This document shows positions 1-7,664 of a DNA stretch of 64,000 nucleotides, piece after piece (positions within the stretch are counted from its first letter, which is position 1; each line of letters starts with the position of its first letter). This DNA is from DATLZU01 sp035573855 (GTDB lineage: Bacteria > Nitrospirota > Nitrospiria > Nitrospirales > Nitrospiraceae). The notes beneath the pieces are model-generated. The model worked only from the letters and a program-made list of their open reading frames with translations. It was not told the origin of the DNA and ran no database searches. Location of the stretch: positions 71,532-135,531 of the forward strand of contig DATLZU010000019.1 in the NCBI GenBank assembly GCA_035573855.1, in the 5' to 3' direction. Position numbers and translations under genes: made by a program.

Positions 1-414
1 GTTGCGTTCCACCACCTGATACCGGTCCAGCGGGCGCGGTGGCGGGCCGGCGATGTTCCGGCCGGTCCTATCGAATACGCCCTGGTGGCATGGACAGACG
101 AACTGCCCGCGCTCCTTGTTCCAGGAGACCAAACAACCGAGATCGGTGCAGCGCCGGGAAAAGGCCGTGACGCCTTCCTCGGTCTTGAGTACCATGATCT
201 TATGGGTGCCGAGCGTCACAGGGACCGCTTCGCCCATCGGCAGGCGGGCTTCGGTTCCGATCAGAACCGCCTCGTACCGTTTCGACTTTTGACTCGGCAC
301 CAGGAACTGCACAAACCGCAGAGCCAGCGCTCCGATCCCGAACAGCGTCCCGAACGCCATGACGGCCTGACTTAAAAACCGCCGTCGCCCGATGTCATCG
401 TGGATCACTGCCAT
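1..414 (-). CDS. Rieske-type [2Fe-2S] protein, 5' part only
   Basis: The first 138 codons are in the window; the gene runs off the left edge. The N-terminus carries a twin-arginine motif (RRRFL, about residues 10-14) followed by a hydrophobic stretch to about residue 40. This is the usual membrane anchor and Tat signal of cytochrome bc or quinol-oxidase Rieske subunits, which place the cluster outside the cytoplasmic membrane. The cluster motifs are CTDLGC (about residues 89-94) and CPCHQG (about 108-113). In canonical Rieske proteins the first motif is CTHLGC and its His is an iron ligand; here the codon at 142-144 reads Asp. The ATG at 412-414 was chosen because it puts the Tat motif at the expected place; no strong ribosome site is visible. 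Either a divergent Rieske-fold subunit or a protein with an altered cluster. Family assignment is firm, function open. Confidence 0.85.
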   Translation of the reverse strand, partial: MAVIHDDIGRRRFLSQAVMAFGTLFGIGALALRFVQFLVPSQKSKRYEAVLIGTEARLPMGEAVPVTLGTHKIMVLKTEEGVTAFSRRCTDLGCLVSWNKERGQFVCPCHQGVFDRTGRNIAGPPPRPLDRYQVVERN

Positions 415-484
415 ACAGAACCCGTGGCGCGTGAAGCGTTGCCGGTGCGCGTGGAACCGCGCATCACATGGCATGTGTCACGCA

Positions 485-1651
485 TCAGGAATACGCTTTC
501 TCCCCATGCTGCGAGAGATCGAGCCCCAGCACTTCGGCCTCTTGGTCAGCGCGCGGCGACATCAGCCGCTGAAGAACCTTGATCAAAAGCACCGTCATCG
601 CGCCGGCGTAGACCCAGGTTACAGCGGCGGCGACCACCTGGGCAAAGAATTGATAGGGATAACCGTAAAACAGACCGTCGCTTCCGTCGGGATTGACCGC
701 CGTGGAAGCAAACAACCCGGTGGAGACCATGCCCCATGTCCCGCCAACGCCGTGCATGCCGAAGACATCCAGCGAATCGTCATACCCCAGGATCGGCTTC
801 ACAAAGTTCACGGCCATATAACAGAAGCCTCCGGCTCCGATCCCAATCACCAGCGCCGAGAGCGGGCCGACATAGCCGGCCGCTGGCGCGATCGCTACCA
901 GCCCGGCCACGGCCCCGCTGACCGTACCCAACACGGTGGGCTTGTCCCGTTGCAGCCACTCCGCAGCAGTCCAAGCCAACGCAGCGGAGGCCGCCGCCAG
1001 GTGAATCGCCACGAACGCGCTGGTGACCGCAGTCACTGTCGCCACGCCCGGCTTGGCTGCAAAGCCCCACCATCCCACCCAGAGAAAGCCCGCGCCGCAG
1101 ATCGAGAGAGGAAGATCGTGCGGCATCATGTCCGCTCGCCCGAATCCTTTCCGCGGACCGATCAGGACGGCGGCTACTAATGCCGCCACCCCAGCGCTAA
1201 TGTGGATGACCGCCCCTCCAGCGAAGTCCAGGCTGCCCAGGTTCGCGAGCCATCCGCCGCCCCAGAGCCAGTACGCGAGCGGACCATAAACCAGCGCTAT
1301 CCAGAAGACCGAGAACAGCAAAAAAAACGGCAACCGGACCCGTTCCACCACCGCACCAGCCACCAGTGCCAACGCCAGCGCCCCGGCCTCGGCGGAAAAG
1401 ATCGACAGCAACGGTCCGCTATTCCGCTCCGCATCGGTCACCACCCCGACGATACGGCTCGCTTCCAACCCGAGACCGGCACTCAGCCAGCCGATCGACG
1501 CCAGCCCGAGCGCCAGCAGGGGAAGCGCCATGGTGTTGAGGGCATTCTTTTTCCGTACCATCCCGCCGTAAAACAGTGCCACGCCCGGAATGGTCAGAAA
1601 GGTGAACGTCCCGGCGACGAGCAGCCAAAGAATCGGATCGGAGTGAGCCAT
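485..1651 (-). CDS. amt: Ammonium transporter Amt, copy 1
   Basis: Amt/MEP/Rh family channel of 388 residues with about 11 membrane segments, conducting ammonium/ammonia across the inner membrane. The two pore histidines are present at H150 (GGAVIHIS) and H300 (GMHGVGG). The cytoplasmic tail ends LDLSQHGEKAYS, close to the tails of the other two Amt copies. The start at 1651 is inferred because its ATG overlaps the stop of the preceding small gene (ATGA), which points to translational coupling; the open frame upstream of it is the antisense of that small gene. Unlike copies 2 and 3 it has no cleavable signal peptide, and it lacks the GAFAERMKF block they share, reading AGAVVERVRL instead, so it is the divergent paralogue. 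It appears to be transcribed with the small gene from the sigma-54 promoter at 1909-1924. Confidence 0.93.
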   Translation of the reverse strand: MAHSDPILWLLVAGTFTFLTIPGVALFYGGMVRKKNALNTMALPLLALGLASIGWLSAGLGLEASRIVGVVTDAERNSGPLLSIFSAEAGALALALVAGAVVERVRLPFFLLFSVFWIALVYGPLAYWLWGGGWLANLGSLDFAGGAVIHISAGVAALVAAVLIGPRKGFGRADMMPHDLPLSICGAGFLWVGWWGFAAKPGVATVTAVTSAFVAIHLAAASAALAWTAAEWLQRDKPTVLGTVSGAVAGLVAIAPAAGYVGPLSALVIGIGAGGFCYMAVNFVKPILGYDDSLDVFGMHGVGGTWGMVSTGLFASTAVNPDGSDGLFYGYPYQFFAQVVAAAVTWVYAGAMTVLLIKVLQRLMSPRADQEAEVLGLDLSQHGEKAYS

Positions 1652-1884
1652 CAGGCAGTTGGCCGAATAAGCGCGACGCGATATTCGCAACGCCGGACCG
1701 GCTGAAGCGAAATCGCCTCGGCTCGACTCAGCCGGTCGACCGCCAGAAACACTTGGACCCAACTGGCGTCGGTCAAGAAATGGACGATCTCCTCCAGCAT
1801 CTGCGGGCCTTGTGTGCGCAAGGCATCGAGGAGTCGCTCTTCGATGGACAACGCTTGCACAAACTCATAGGCCAATGCGCTCAT
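1651..1884 (-). CDS. Small protein (77 aa) co-transcribed with amt copy 1
   Basis: A 77-residue protein, mostly helical by composition, with a pattern reminiscent of a small winged-helix domain: helix-rich residues 1-55, then a basic strand-like end (QPVRRCEYRVALIRPTA). I do not recognise the family. The ATG at 1884 is supported by a strong ribosome site (AAAGGAGGTCACC) directly upstream, and its stop overlaps the amt start by four bases. The sigma-54 promoter at 1909-1924 lies only about 25 bases from the start codon. The context suggests a role tied to ammonium transport or its regulation, but nothing in the sequence proves DNA binding. Confidence 0.75.
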   Translation of the reverse strand: MSALAYEFVQALSIEERLLDALRTQGPQMLEEIVHFLTDASWVQVFLAVDRLSRAEAISLQPVRRCEYRVALIRPTA

Positions 1885-1908
1885 GGTGACCTCCTTTGCC
1901 GAGATGTC

Positions 1909-1924
1909 AGCAACTCCAGTGCCA
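1909..1924 (-). promoter_or_regulatory. Sigma-54 promoter of the small gene-amt operon
   Basis: On the minus strand the sequence is TGGCAC, five bases, TTGCT. This matches the -24/-12 consensus with the invariant GG and GC ten bases apart. It lies 25 bases upstream of the ATG at 1884, so the transcript would carry a very short leader. A NifA-type upstream site lies about 75 bp further up. RpoN itself is encoded at 44232-45743 and a sigma-54 activator at 9967-11157. Confidence 0.8.
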
Positions 1925-1996
1925 GGACGCATCACTCGAAAATTCCCTGCGAATACCGACCATTGCCTTGAACAAGGACAACCGGCCCGACAATTT

Positions 1997-2012
1997 TGTC
2001 GGAAAACAGACA
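1997..2012 (-). promoter_or_regulatory. Candidate NifA-type enhancer site (TGT-N4-T-N5-ACA)
   Basis: The minus strand reads TGTCTGTTTTCCGACA, which fits the NifA upstream activator consensus TGT-N4-T-N5-ACA. It sits about 75 bp upstream of the -24 element. An overlapping inverted repeat (CCGACAA..TTGTCGG, 1987-2002) could be part of the same operator. Assignment of the cognate activator is inference; the NifA/NtrC-like protein encoded at 9967-11157 is the only candidate in this window. Confidence 0.45.
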
Positions 2013-2177
2013 AAAAGGGAGGCAGAACCGATCAGATTCTCCAGGTGCCAGGCAGCCCCTTGCGCTTCAAATGCTAATGGGTCTAGATGTACGAAAGGAG
2101 AGACAGTAGCGTTGATGAATCCTGCGGACGAGGCCGTTTTCAGCCGAGGGCTGACACGCGGCCCCGCTGCCTGCTCA

Positions 2178-2560
2178 CTGCGTAAAGCGACTCGTTGCAG
2201 AAGCCAGACTTGAAGTCATCAAAATAGGTGATCGCATCGGATTTCGTCCAAAGCCCAATGCGTCCGCGCTGAAACTCATGATTGCAAAGGTCGAATACCC
2301 TGCGCTCGTCATGGAGCACTTCGATTCGGCAGCCGCGTAATGACCCGCAGCACGTGCCAGCGTCTCATCTCGATCGTCTGGTCCTGTTCTGGAGCATGTG
2401 CCGCACCCCTCCACCACACGATAGATCCGAACATTCTGCTCCAAGGGATTGGCGCGCGAGGTAATAGTTCCGGTCGTCGGCAGCACGCCATGTCGGCTTT
2501 CCCCTCGACCGGAAAACATACACCTGCACATCAACATCAACCCCGACGATCCCTTTATGA
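2178..2560 (-). pseudogene. Frameshifted remnant of a 3-keto-disaccharide hydrolase-like (PF06439, ex-DUF1080) gene
   Basis: No single frame is open, but three minus-strand frames in succession give pieces that fit one domain: WRAADDRNYYLAR (about 2450-2490), then ANPLEQNVRIYRVVEG (about 2405-2455), then RWHVLRVITR and IEVLHDERRVFDL, ending GRIGLWTKSDAITYFDDFK (about 2190-2250). In PF06439/LamG-like proteins the sequence runs through NYY-x-x-RANPLE-x-NVRLYKV to a final GKVGLWTKADSVTYFDD strand. At least two frameshifts separate the parts, and the N-terminal portion (2561-2801) is not recognisable. I read this as a decayed gene. The alternative, a sequencing or assembly error cluster, would need at least two errors in 400 bp. 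The flanks 2013-2177 and 2561-2801 show nothing else I can support. Confidence 0.6.
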
Positions 2561-2801
2561 ATACGAGCGGCTTATAAGCAGGCTCCGTCCCCGTCCTCTG
2601 CAACTGCCCCTCAATACCTACAGCGGGCTTTTGACGCGGTCTGATCGGAGAATTCTCCACTCTCTGGCTAGGCGACCATGGAACAGCGTGCCGACCGAGA
2701 AATCCTTGGAAAGGCACTCGCCTGCTCAGCAGCGAATGACCGGAAAAAGCACGCCACCATCTTCCATCATCAGGATCAGGCAACATGGACCGGCGGCCGC
2801 G

Positions 2802-3545
2802 CTAGCGCCATGTTACCGCTTCCCAGTAGAGATGGACGAAAGTTTCATAGGGAGGGAAGTTCTTGGTGTTTTGTTCTTTCGAGCGCACCCACAGGTCGAT
2901 TTCCATTCCGGCAGGGTCGGTCTCTCCACCGGGCAAGGTCCGTTTGATCGGATACCGCACCTCGTTGGTCTTACGGTCTCTCGACCGCTCCATCACCATA
3001 AAGTGAGCCTGGTAGTCCTGATAGAGAACCCGCTCATTTTTCCACACGGTGGCAGTCCCCCATCCCGCGAGATACAGCCATGTCTTGGGGTACAGGGGGT
3101 CCCCGTTGCCGGAATCGCCATGCTCGTAAACGCGGCTTGCGATGCCTCCATCCTGATACGGAAGCGACGCAGTAAACCGGTCAAATATGATTCGATAGCG
3201 GTCCGCCTTCTCGACGAATTCGGCCACAACCCGACCGGTGTTAGCGAGTTCGTTCACATCGATTTGAATGGTGCCCTCCACAGAATTCAAATGTTTCCCC
3301 GCATAGTCGAGATGATCCCAGGGTGGAGCGTCTTGCATGCTGCCGATCAACGTTGCCCGTTCACCCTTGATGTGAAACTCCCCCGTGTAAAACGGATGCT
3401 CGACGGCCTTGAAGATTCGGGTGCCTTCCGTCCCCTTGGGCGTTCCAAATACACCCTCATCAGCCGTGACCGAAATCCAGACACCAACCACAACCGAGGC
3501 TACAACGACAATCGCCGCGACTTCTCCTCTGTTCAGAACCGCCAC
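2802..3545 (-). CDS. Membrane-anchored protein of unknown function
   Basis: I do not recognise this family. The protein (247 aa from the chosen start) has one N-terminal hydrophobic segment (about residues 8-26, VAAIVVVASVVVGVWISV) and a soluble remainder expected on the outer side of the membrane. The remainder is rich in aromatic residues and beta-type pattern, for example HPFYTGEFHIKGERATLIG and TWLYLAGWGTATVWKNERV. It has no cysteines or obvious catalytic motif. The start is the GTG at 3545, preceded by AAGGAAGG at good spacing; a longer reading from a TTG at 3617 lacks a ribosome site. It stands alone between a pseudogene and the PilZ gene. Confidence 0.7.
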   Translation of the reverse strand: MAVLNRGEVAAIVVVASVVVGVWISVTADEGVFGTPKGTEGTRIFKAVEHPFYTGEFHIKGERATLIGSMQDAPPWDHLDYAGKHLNSVEGTIQIDVNELANTGRVVAEFVEKADRYRIIFDRFTASLPYQDGGIASRVYEHGDSGNGDPLYPKTWLYLAGWGTATVWKNERVLYQDYQAHFMVMERSRDRKTNEVRYPIKRTLPGGETDPAGMEIDLWVRSKEQNTKNFPPYETFVHLYWEAVTWR

Positions 3546-3744
3546 CGCATCCTTCCTTTTGCTGATCGAAAAGATGATCCAAAATCCTTTGTTGACCGGA
3601 ATCGAACTATAAGCCAATTCTTCAACGAAATCGAGCGGAGCAATACTCAGTTTAGGGAGGCTTACCCCACCTAACTGCGAAAAGCTCAGATGCTGCGGGC
3701 CGAGCGGACTTTCAAGAAAATAGATATCTCGGGACGGCGGTCAC

Positions 3745-4128
3745 TCAGCAAGTAGGTAAGGACGCAATACGGACGAGGTAGGACGCCACGAATTCGTTGA
3801 GGCGCGCCTCAGCTTCTGGAGCGATCCTGACGATTTGCAGTCCGAATTCAAGACCGTTCATCCACCGCACGGCTGCCCGTTCCACGTCCAGAGGTCGCGG
3901 ATCATTCGGAAGAAACACGCGCAGGGCGAGGTTCATCTCGAAGCCGATCGGATGGTTGCCCTCGATGCGATAGCCGTTGAGAGAGAGATCCAATACCGTT
4001 CCGGTGCCCATGAAATTGTCAGCCAAGTAATACACGAAGCATCGGACGGGAATGCGACGGTACAGTCGCCTCCTTGGGAAATCGCCCGTGTCGCCGTTCT
4101 CTTTCTCTGGTCCGGAGGAGAGGGTCAT
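3745..4128 (-). CDS. PilZ-domain protein
   Basis: A 127-residue single-domain protein. It has the basic segment RRRLYRRIPVRC (about residues 19-30) and the DLSLNG box (about 47-52), corresponding to the RxxxR and D/NxSxxG motifs that bind cyclic di-GMP in PilZ domains. No membrane segment or output domain is seen, so it probably acts as a cytoplasmic c-di-GMP adaptor. The ATG at 4128 has a ribosome site (AAGGAAGAG). It lies between the unknown membrane protein and amt copy 2, without a clear operon partner. Whether it binds c-di-GMP is inferred from the motifs. Confidence 0.8.
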   Translation of the reverse strand: MTLSSGPEKENGDTGDFPRRRLYRRIPVRCFVYYLADNFMGTGTVLDLSLNGYRIEGNHPIGFEMNLALRVFLPNDPRPLDVERAAVRWMNGLEFGLQIVRIAPEAEARLNEFVASYLVRIASLPTC

Positions 4129-4149
4129 GGCTCTTCCTTCGATCTCCGG

Positions 4150-4302
4150 TCAGCTCCACGCGCTCCTATCCGGCTGGTCATGCGCTCGGACAGGTGGATG
4201 CCGTTGCATGGCGGCTTGTGCGAAGCCGATCGGCATTGCGACCTCGTCAACACAGGCCCCAGCCAACACGACCAACGCCGCAAATTCCACAACACTGAAC
4301 AT
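4150..4302 (-). CDS. Possible small membrane protein (50 aa)
   Basis: A short frame just upstream of the PilZ gene, starting at an ATG preceded by AGGAGAG. The first 25 residues are hydrophobic (FSVVEFAALVVLAGACV) and the rest is polar and basic. It could be a small membrane-anchored peptide or chance. The ribosome site and the compact N-terminal hydrophobic segment are the only support. Confidence 0.3.
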   Translation of the reverse strand: MFSVVEFAALVVLAGACVDEVAMPIGFAQAAMQRHPPVRAHDQPDRSAWS

Positions 4303-4854
4303 CGTTACACTCTCCTGGTCGGTCGAACGGTCACCGTTTCCACCCGTCATCAGAAAGCATAAAAGAAATTCCGAGGAGACGGTATTCCTCGAAGAATCTA
4401 CCTCCAAGGAGGGGATATGTTGCCCAACACTCTTCCTCCCGCTGCGAGGACGCTCAGATTACCGAGACAATCCCGTTGGTTACGAACCCGAGCCGTAGAA
4501 AGCGGCATAAACTGTTCGGCAAAGGAACAGTGAATGAGCGACAAGCTCCGAAGGAGGGAAAGGCAGTCGGCGTGTCACGACGAAATGCCTTGGATCGCCC
4601 ACGGGACGAGGGGAAGTGTGGGAAGAACCGCGTGGATGCGCTCCAACGGCGCCGCCGTTGGATTCCAGGAAGGAATAAACCTGAACGCGCACCCTGTCAT
4701 GGTCTTCGACGACCGGCACGGTTTCGAACAGCCTTCGGCCACGGCGGAGAACCGCCGCCTTCTCCCCGACAGCATCAGCGTCGGTGACACGTGGAGAGGA
4801 CAGGTTTGAAGGCAACCGGAAACCCGAGGGCGATGGACGGGGCACGTGGCCGTC
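4303..4854. other. Gap of about 550 bp with no well-supported gene
   Basis: Between the small frame at 4150-4302 and the end of amt copy 2. The minus strand is open over 4480-4845 and includes a stretch that looks protein-like (GRRLFETVPVVEDHDRVRVQ), but there is no convincing start codon with a ribosome site and I recognise no family. It may be a short unknown gene, a fragment or noncoding. No terminator or promoter stands out. Confidence 0.4.
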
Positions 4855-6180
4855 TTACGAGTATGCCCGCTCGTTATGCTGGCTGATATCCAAACCGATC
4901 GACTCTTCTTCAGGCGACACCCGGAGCCCAACCGTGCGCTGCACCACCTTCAGAATTGCGAACGTCCCGACACAGGAGAACGCCGCGACTGTGAGCGCAG
5001 CCACCGCTTGCACGCCGAAGAAACCGGGATTTCCGAAGAAGAGCCCATCAGCCCCGCCGGGGTTGACCGTTTTGGAAGCGAACAGGCCCGTGGCCAAGAT
5101 ACCGAAGATGCCGCCGACGCCGTGGATGCCGACGACATCCAGCGAATCGTCGTAGCCGAATTTCCCTTTCCAGATGATCGCGAGATAACTCAGGGCGCCG
5201 GCCGCCAATCCGATCGCCAGCGCGGAGAACACCCCCACATACCCCGCTCCCGGCGTGATGGTTGCGAGGCCGGCGACCGCACCGCTGGCGATTCCCAAGA
5301 CCGTTGGCGTGCCCCGATGGCTCCACTCGATCAACACCCAGGCCAGCGCTCCGGCAGCAGCCGCCGTGTGCGTGGCCACAAACGCCGTCACCGCGGTCTG
5401 ATTCGCCCCCAGGGCGCTACCCGCATTGAAGCCGAACCATCCGAACCAGAGCAAGCCGGTTCCCAAAAGCGTCATCGGGAGATTGTGCGGTGCCAGGTAA
5501 TCGGTTCCGTAACCATGACGCGCACCCAACACCAGCGCGCAGACCAGGGCGCTAACGCCGGAACTGATATGCACGACAGCGCCTCCGGCGAAATCCAGCG
5601 CCCCCAGCTTCCCCAGCCACCCTCCGCCCCACAGCCAATGCGCGATCGGCGCGTACACGAACAAGGACCAGAGCGCGGCGAACAGCATCAGCGCGCTGAA
5701 TTTCATTCGTTCGGCGAAAGCGCCCGTAATCAAAGCCGGCGTGATCGCCGCGAACATGAGTTGAAACACCATGAAGGCCAGATGGGGAACCGTAGGACCG
5801 TAAGTCGCATTCGGCGCCAGCCCCACCCCATTCAACGCGACCCAATCGAGCCCGCCGATGAGGCCCCACGTATCGGGACCGAAGGCCAAACTATATCCGA
5901 TCAACACCCATAACACCGTGACCAGACACAGGATGGCAAAGCTCTGCATGATGGTCCCGAGCACGTTCTTGCTCCGGACCAGGCCGCCGTAGAACAGCGC
6001 CAGGCCCGGCATGATCATCGCCAGCACCAAAGCCGACGAGAGCAACACCCAGGCCGTGTCCGCGGCGCTGATCGCGGTCGCGCCTGCCGCAGCCAGTCCA
6101 TCCTGCGCCCAGGCCGTTTCTCCGGCGGTCAATGACACCGCCCACAGACATGCCGCCGTCATTCTCATGGTCTTCCGCAT
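4855..6180 (-). CDS. amt: Ammonium transporter Amt, copy 2
   Basis: 441 residues. An N-terminal signal peptide (to about AWA-Q at 24-26) is followed by the Amt fold with 11 membrane segments, starting GLALFYGGLVRSKN. Pore histidines are H204 (GGAVVHIS) and H353 (GIHGVGG). The tail ends GLDISQHNERAYS. It is nearly collinear with copy 3 at 16032-17357 (same length, same histidine positions), so the two are recent paralogues. It lies 80 bp downstream of cynS at the end of the cyanate transport block, which suits capture or retention of the ammonia that cyanase releases. The ATG at 6180 is preceded by a GGA-containing site. Confidence 0.95.
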   Translation of the reverse strand: MRKTMRMTAACLWAVSLTAGETAWAQDGLAAAGATAISAADTAWVLLSSALVLAMIMPGLALFYGGLVRSKNVLGTIMQSFAILCLVTVLWVLIGYSLAFGPDTWGLIGGLDWVALNGVGLAPNATYGPTVPHLAFMVFQLMFAAITPALITGAFAERMKFSALMLFAALWSLFVYAPIAHWLWGGGWLGKLGALDFAGGAVVHISSGVSALVCALVLGARHGYGTDYLAPHNLPMTLLGTGLLWFGWFGFNAGSALGANQTAVTAFVATHTAAAAGALAWVLIEWSHRGTPTVLGIASGAVAGLATITPGAGYVGVFSALAIGLAAGALSYLAIIWKGKFGYDDSLDVVGIHGVGGIFGILATGLFASKTVNPGGADGLFFGNPGFFGVQAVAALTVAAFSCVGTFAILKVVQRTVGLRVSPEEESIGLDISQHNERAYS

Positions 6181-6260
6181 GATGCTGTCCTGCTCCTCTC
6201 GGGCTTCGAGACCGCCCGCCGGGCGAGGCCGGCGGGGCGTTTCCCCTCGGATGCGTCCGA

Positions 6261-6701
6261 TCAGAACGTCTTATACTCCAGCCACTTGCCGTTCAGCGTG
6301 ATCTTGCAGCGGGCCTCCCCCTGGCTGCCGGTCACTTTCTCCATGTCGATCGTAAAATCGATGGCGCTCATGATCCCGTCACCAAACAGCTCGTTGGCCA
6401 TCTCGCGCAGAGCGTCGCCGTAGACCCCGACGATCTCCAGCAGCCGGTACTTGAACGGATCGGTCGTGTTAGGAAAATCCGTCCGCACCGGAAACCGGCT
6501 CAGCGCTTCCGTCGTCTCCTTGTCCAACTCCAACAACTTGCCGACTTTTTGGGCTTCGTCCGGAGTTAACCGGTGATTACCGTTCAATGCAGCCGCGACG
6601 AACATCGGGCTTTTGCCGATGGTCTTCGCCACTTCGGCGATCGTCACCTTCTTTGCCAGCCGTTTGGCCTTGATGATGTCCCGTGGTTTCTTCGCTTCCA
6701 T
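6261..6701 (-). CDS. cynS: Cyanase (cyanate hydratase)
   Basis: 146 residues, the normal cyanase length. It catalyses bicarbonate-dependent breakdown of cyanate to ammonia and CO2 in the cytoplasm. The N-terminal helix-turn-helix-like domain (about 1-75) is followed by the catalytic domain, with the active-site triad matching E. coli R96, E99 and S122 as R86 and E89 (KYRLLE) and S112 (GIMSAID). The start at 6701 has a strong ribosome site (GGAAGGAGGGGGCAC). It follows the ABC importer ATPase gene by 41 bp and is probably co-transcribed, so the importer likely serves cyanate. A GC-rich hairpin without a U-tract (6212-6239) separates it from amt copy 2. Confidence 0.96.
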   Translation of the reverse strand: MEAKKPRDIIKAKRLAKKVTIAEVAKTIGKSPMFVAAALNGNHRLTPDEAQKVGKLLELDKETTEALSRFPVRTDFPNTTDPFKYRLLEIVGVYGDALREMANELFGDGIMSAIDFTIDMEKVTGSQGEARCKITLNGKWLEYKTF

Positions 6702-6742
6702 GTGCCCCCTCCTTCCGTGAATGGCCGTCCGCCGACCTCGAC

Positions 6743-7618
6743 TCAGCGCAACACAAGCGAATCCTTTTCGAAGTTCACCACCAGCGGTTCCGCGCCGGCC
6801 GCCCGGTCCAAAGAACCTTCCTCCCTGCCGTCCGGTCCGCGCGCGGCGTGGCGGACCAGGAAATGGATGATGTGATTTCTGATCTTGTAATAATGCGGAT
6901 GCTCGATAATGGTGGATCGTGCGCGAGGACGGGGAATGGTTACATCGACGATCTCGGCGATCCGCGACGCCGGGCCGTTGGTCATCAGCATGATTCTGTC
7001 CGACAGCAGGATAGCTTCGTCCACGTCGTGCGTCACCATAAACACCGTGTTCCGGGTGGCATTCCACATTTGGATCAACTCTTCCTGGATCACCCCCCTG
7101 GTCAACGCATCGATCTGCGCAAAGGGCTCGTCCAGCAACAGCACCTTCGGTTCGATGGAAAACGCCCGGGCCAATCCCACACGCTGTTTCATGCCGCCGG
7201 ACAGCGCCGCGGGCTTCTTGTTCTCGGCCCCCGTGAGCCCGACCAGCGCGACATATTTGCGCACATGGGCAGCCACCCGTCCCCGGTCCCATTCCGGATA
7301 GGCGGACCGCACGGCCAGCGCGATGTTGTCGAACACCGTCATCCACGGCATCAACGCGAAGCTCTGAAACACCACCATCCGGTCCAGTCCGGGCCCGGAG
7401 ATTTCTTTTCCATTCAGAATCACACCGCCCTCGGTCATCGGCTCCAGACCGGCGATGATGTTCAGCAGGGTGCTTTTGCCGCACCCGGAATGGCCGATGA
7501 CCGTCACGAACTCGCCTTTCTCGACCCGAATCGTGACGTCCTTGAAGATACACACCTGACCGATCCCCGACGGACTGGGAAAGTATTTGCTCACGTGGTC
7601 GACTTCCAGAAAAGCCAT
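6743..7618 (-). CDS. Nitrate/nitrite/cyanate-type ABC importer, ATP-binding subunit
   Basis: 291 residues of the NrtD/CynD/SsuB class. Walker A is GHSGCGKST (about residues 43-51), the signature is LSGGMKQR, Walker B is VLLLDEPFA and the H-loop lies in FMVTHDVDEA. A C-terminal extension of about 50 residues after the nucleotide-binding domain is poorly conserved and of unknown role. It is flanked by the permease and cynS in the same direction. Together with the binding protein and permease it forms a complete importer. Which of nitrate, nitrite or cyanate is carried cannot be read from the sequence; the cynS neighbour favours cyanate. Confidence 0.92.
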   Translation of the reverse strand: MAFLEVDHVSKYFPSPSGIGQVCIFKDVTIRVEKGEFVTVIGHSGCGKSTLLNIIAGLEPMTEGGVILNGKEISGPGLDRMVVFQSFALMPWMTVFDNIALAVRSAYPEWDRGRVAAHVRKYVALVGLTGAENKKPAALSGGMKQRVGLARAFSIEPKVLLLDEPFAQIDALTRGVIQEELIQMWNATRNTVFMVTHDVDEAILLSDRIMLMTNGPASRIAEIVDVTIPRPRARSTIIEHPHYYKIRNHIIHFLVRHAARGPDGREEGSLDRAAGAEPLVVNFEKDSLVLR

Positions 7619-7664
7619 GGGTCGTTCTCCTGAGAGCCGGCCGCTGATCGCCAGCCGCTTGGCT

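Noticed and set aside
2340..3674. Open plus-strand frame of about 440 codons across the pseudogene and the unknown membrane protein
   Set aside because: No ribosome site or recognisable domain. It runs antisense to the minus-strand gene at 2802-3545, which has a good start and an N-terminal membrane segment.
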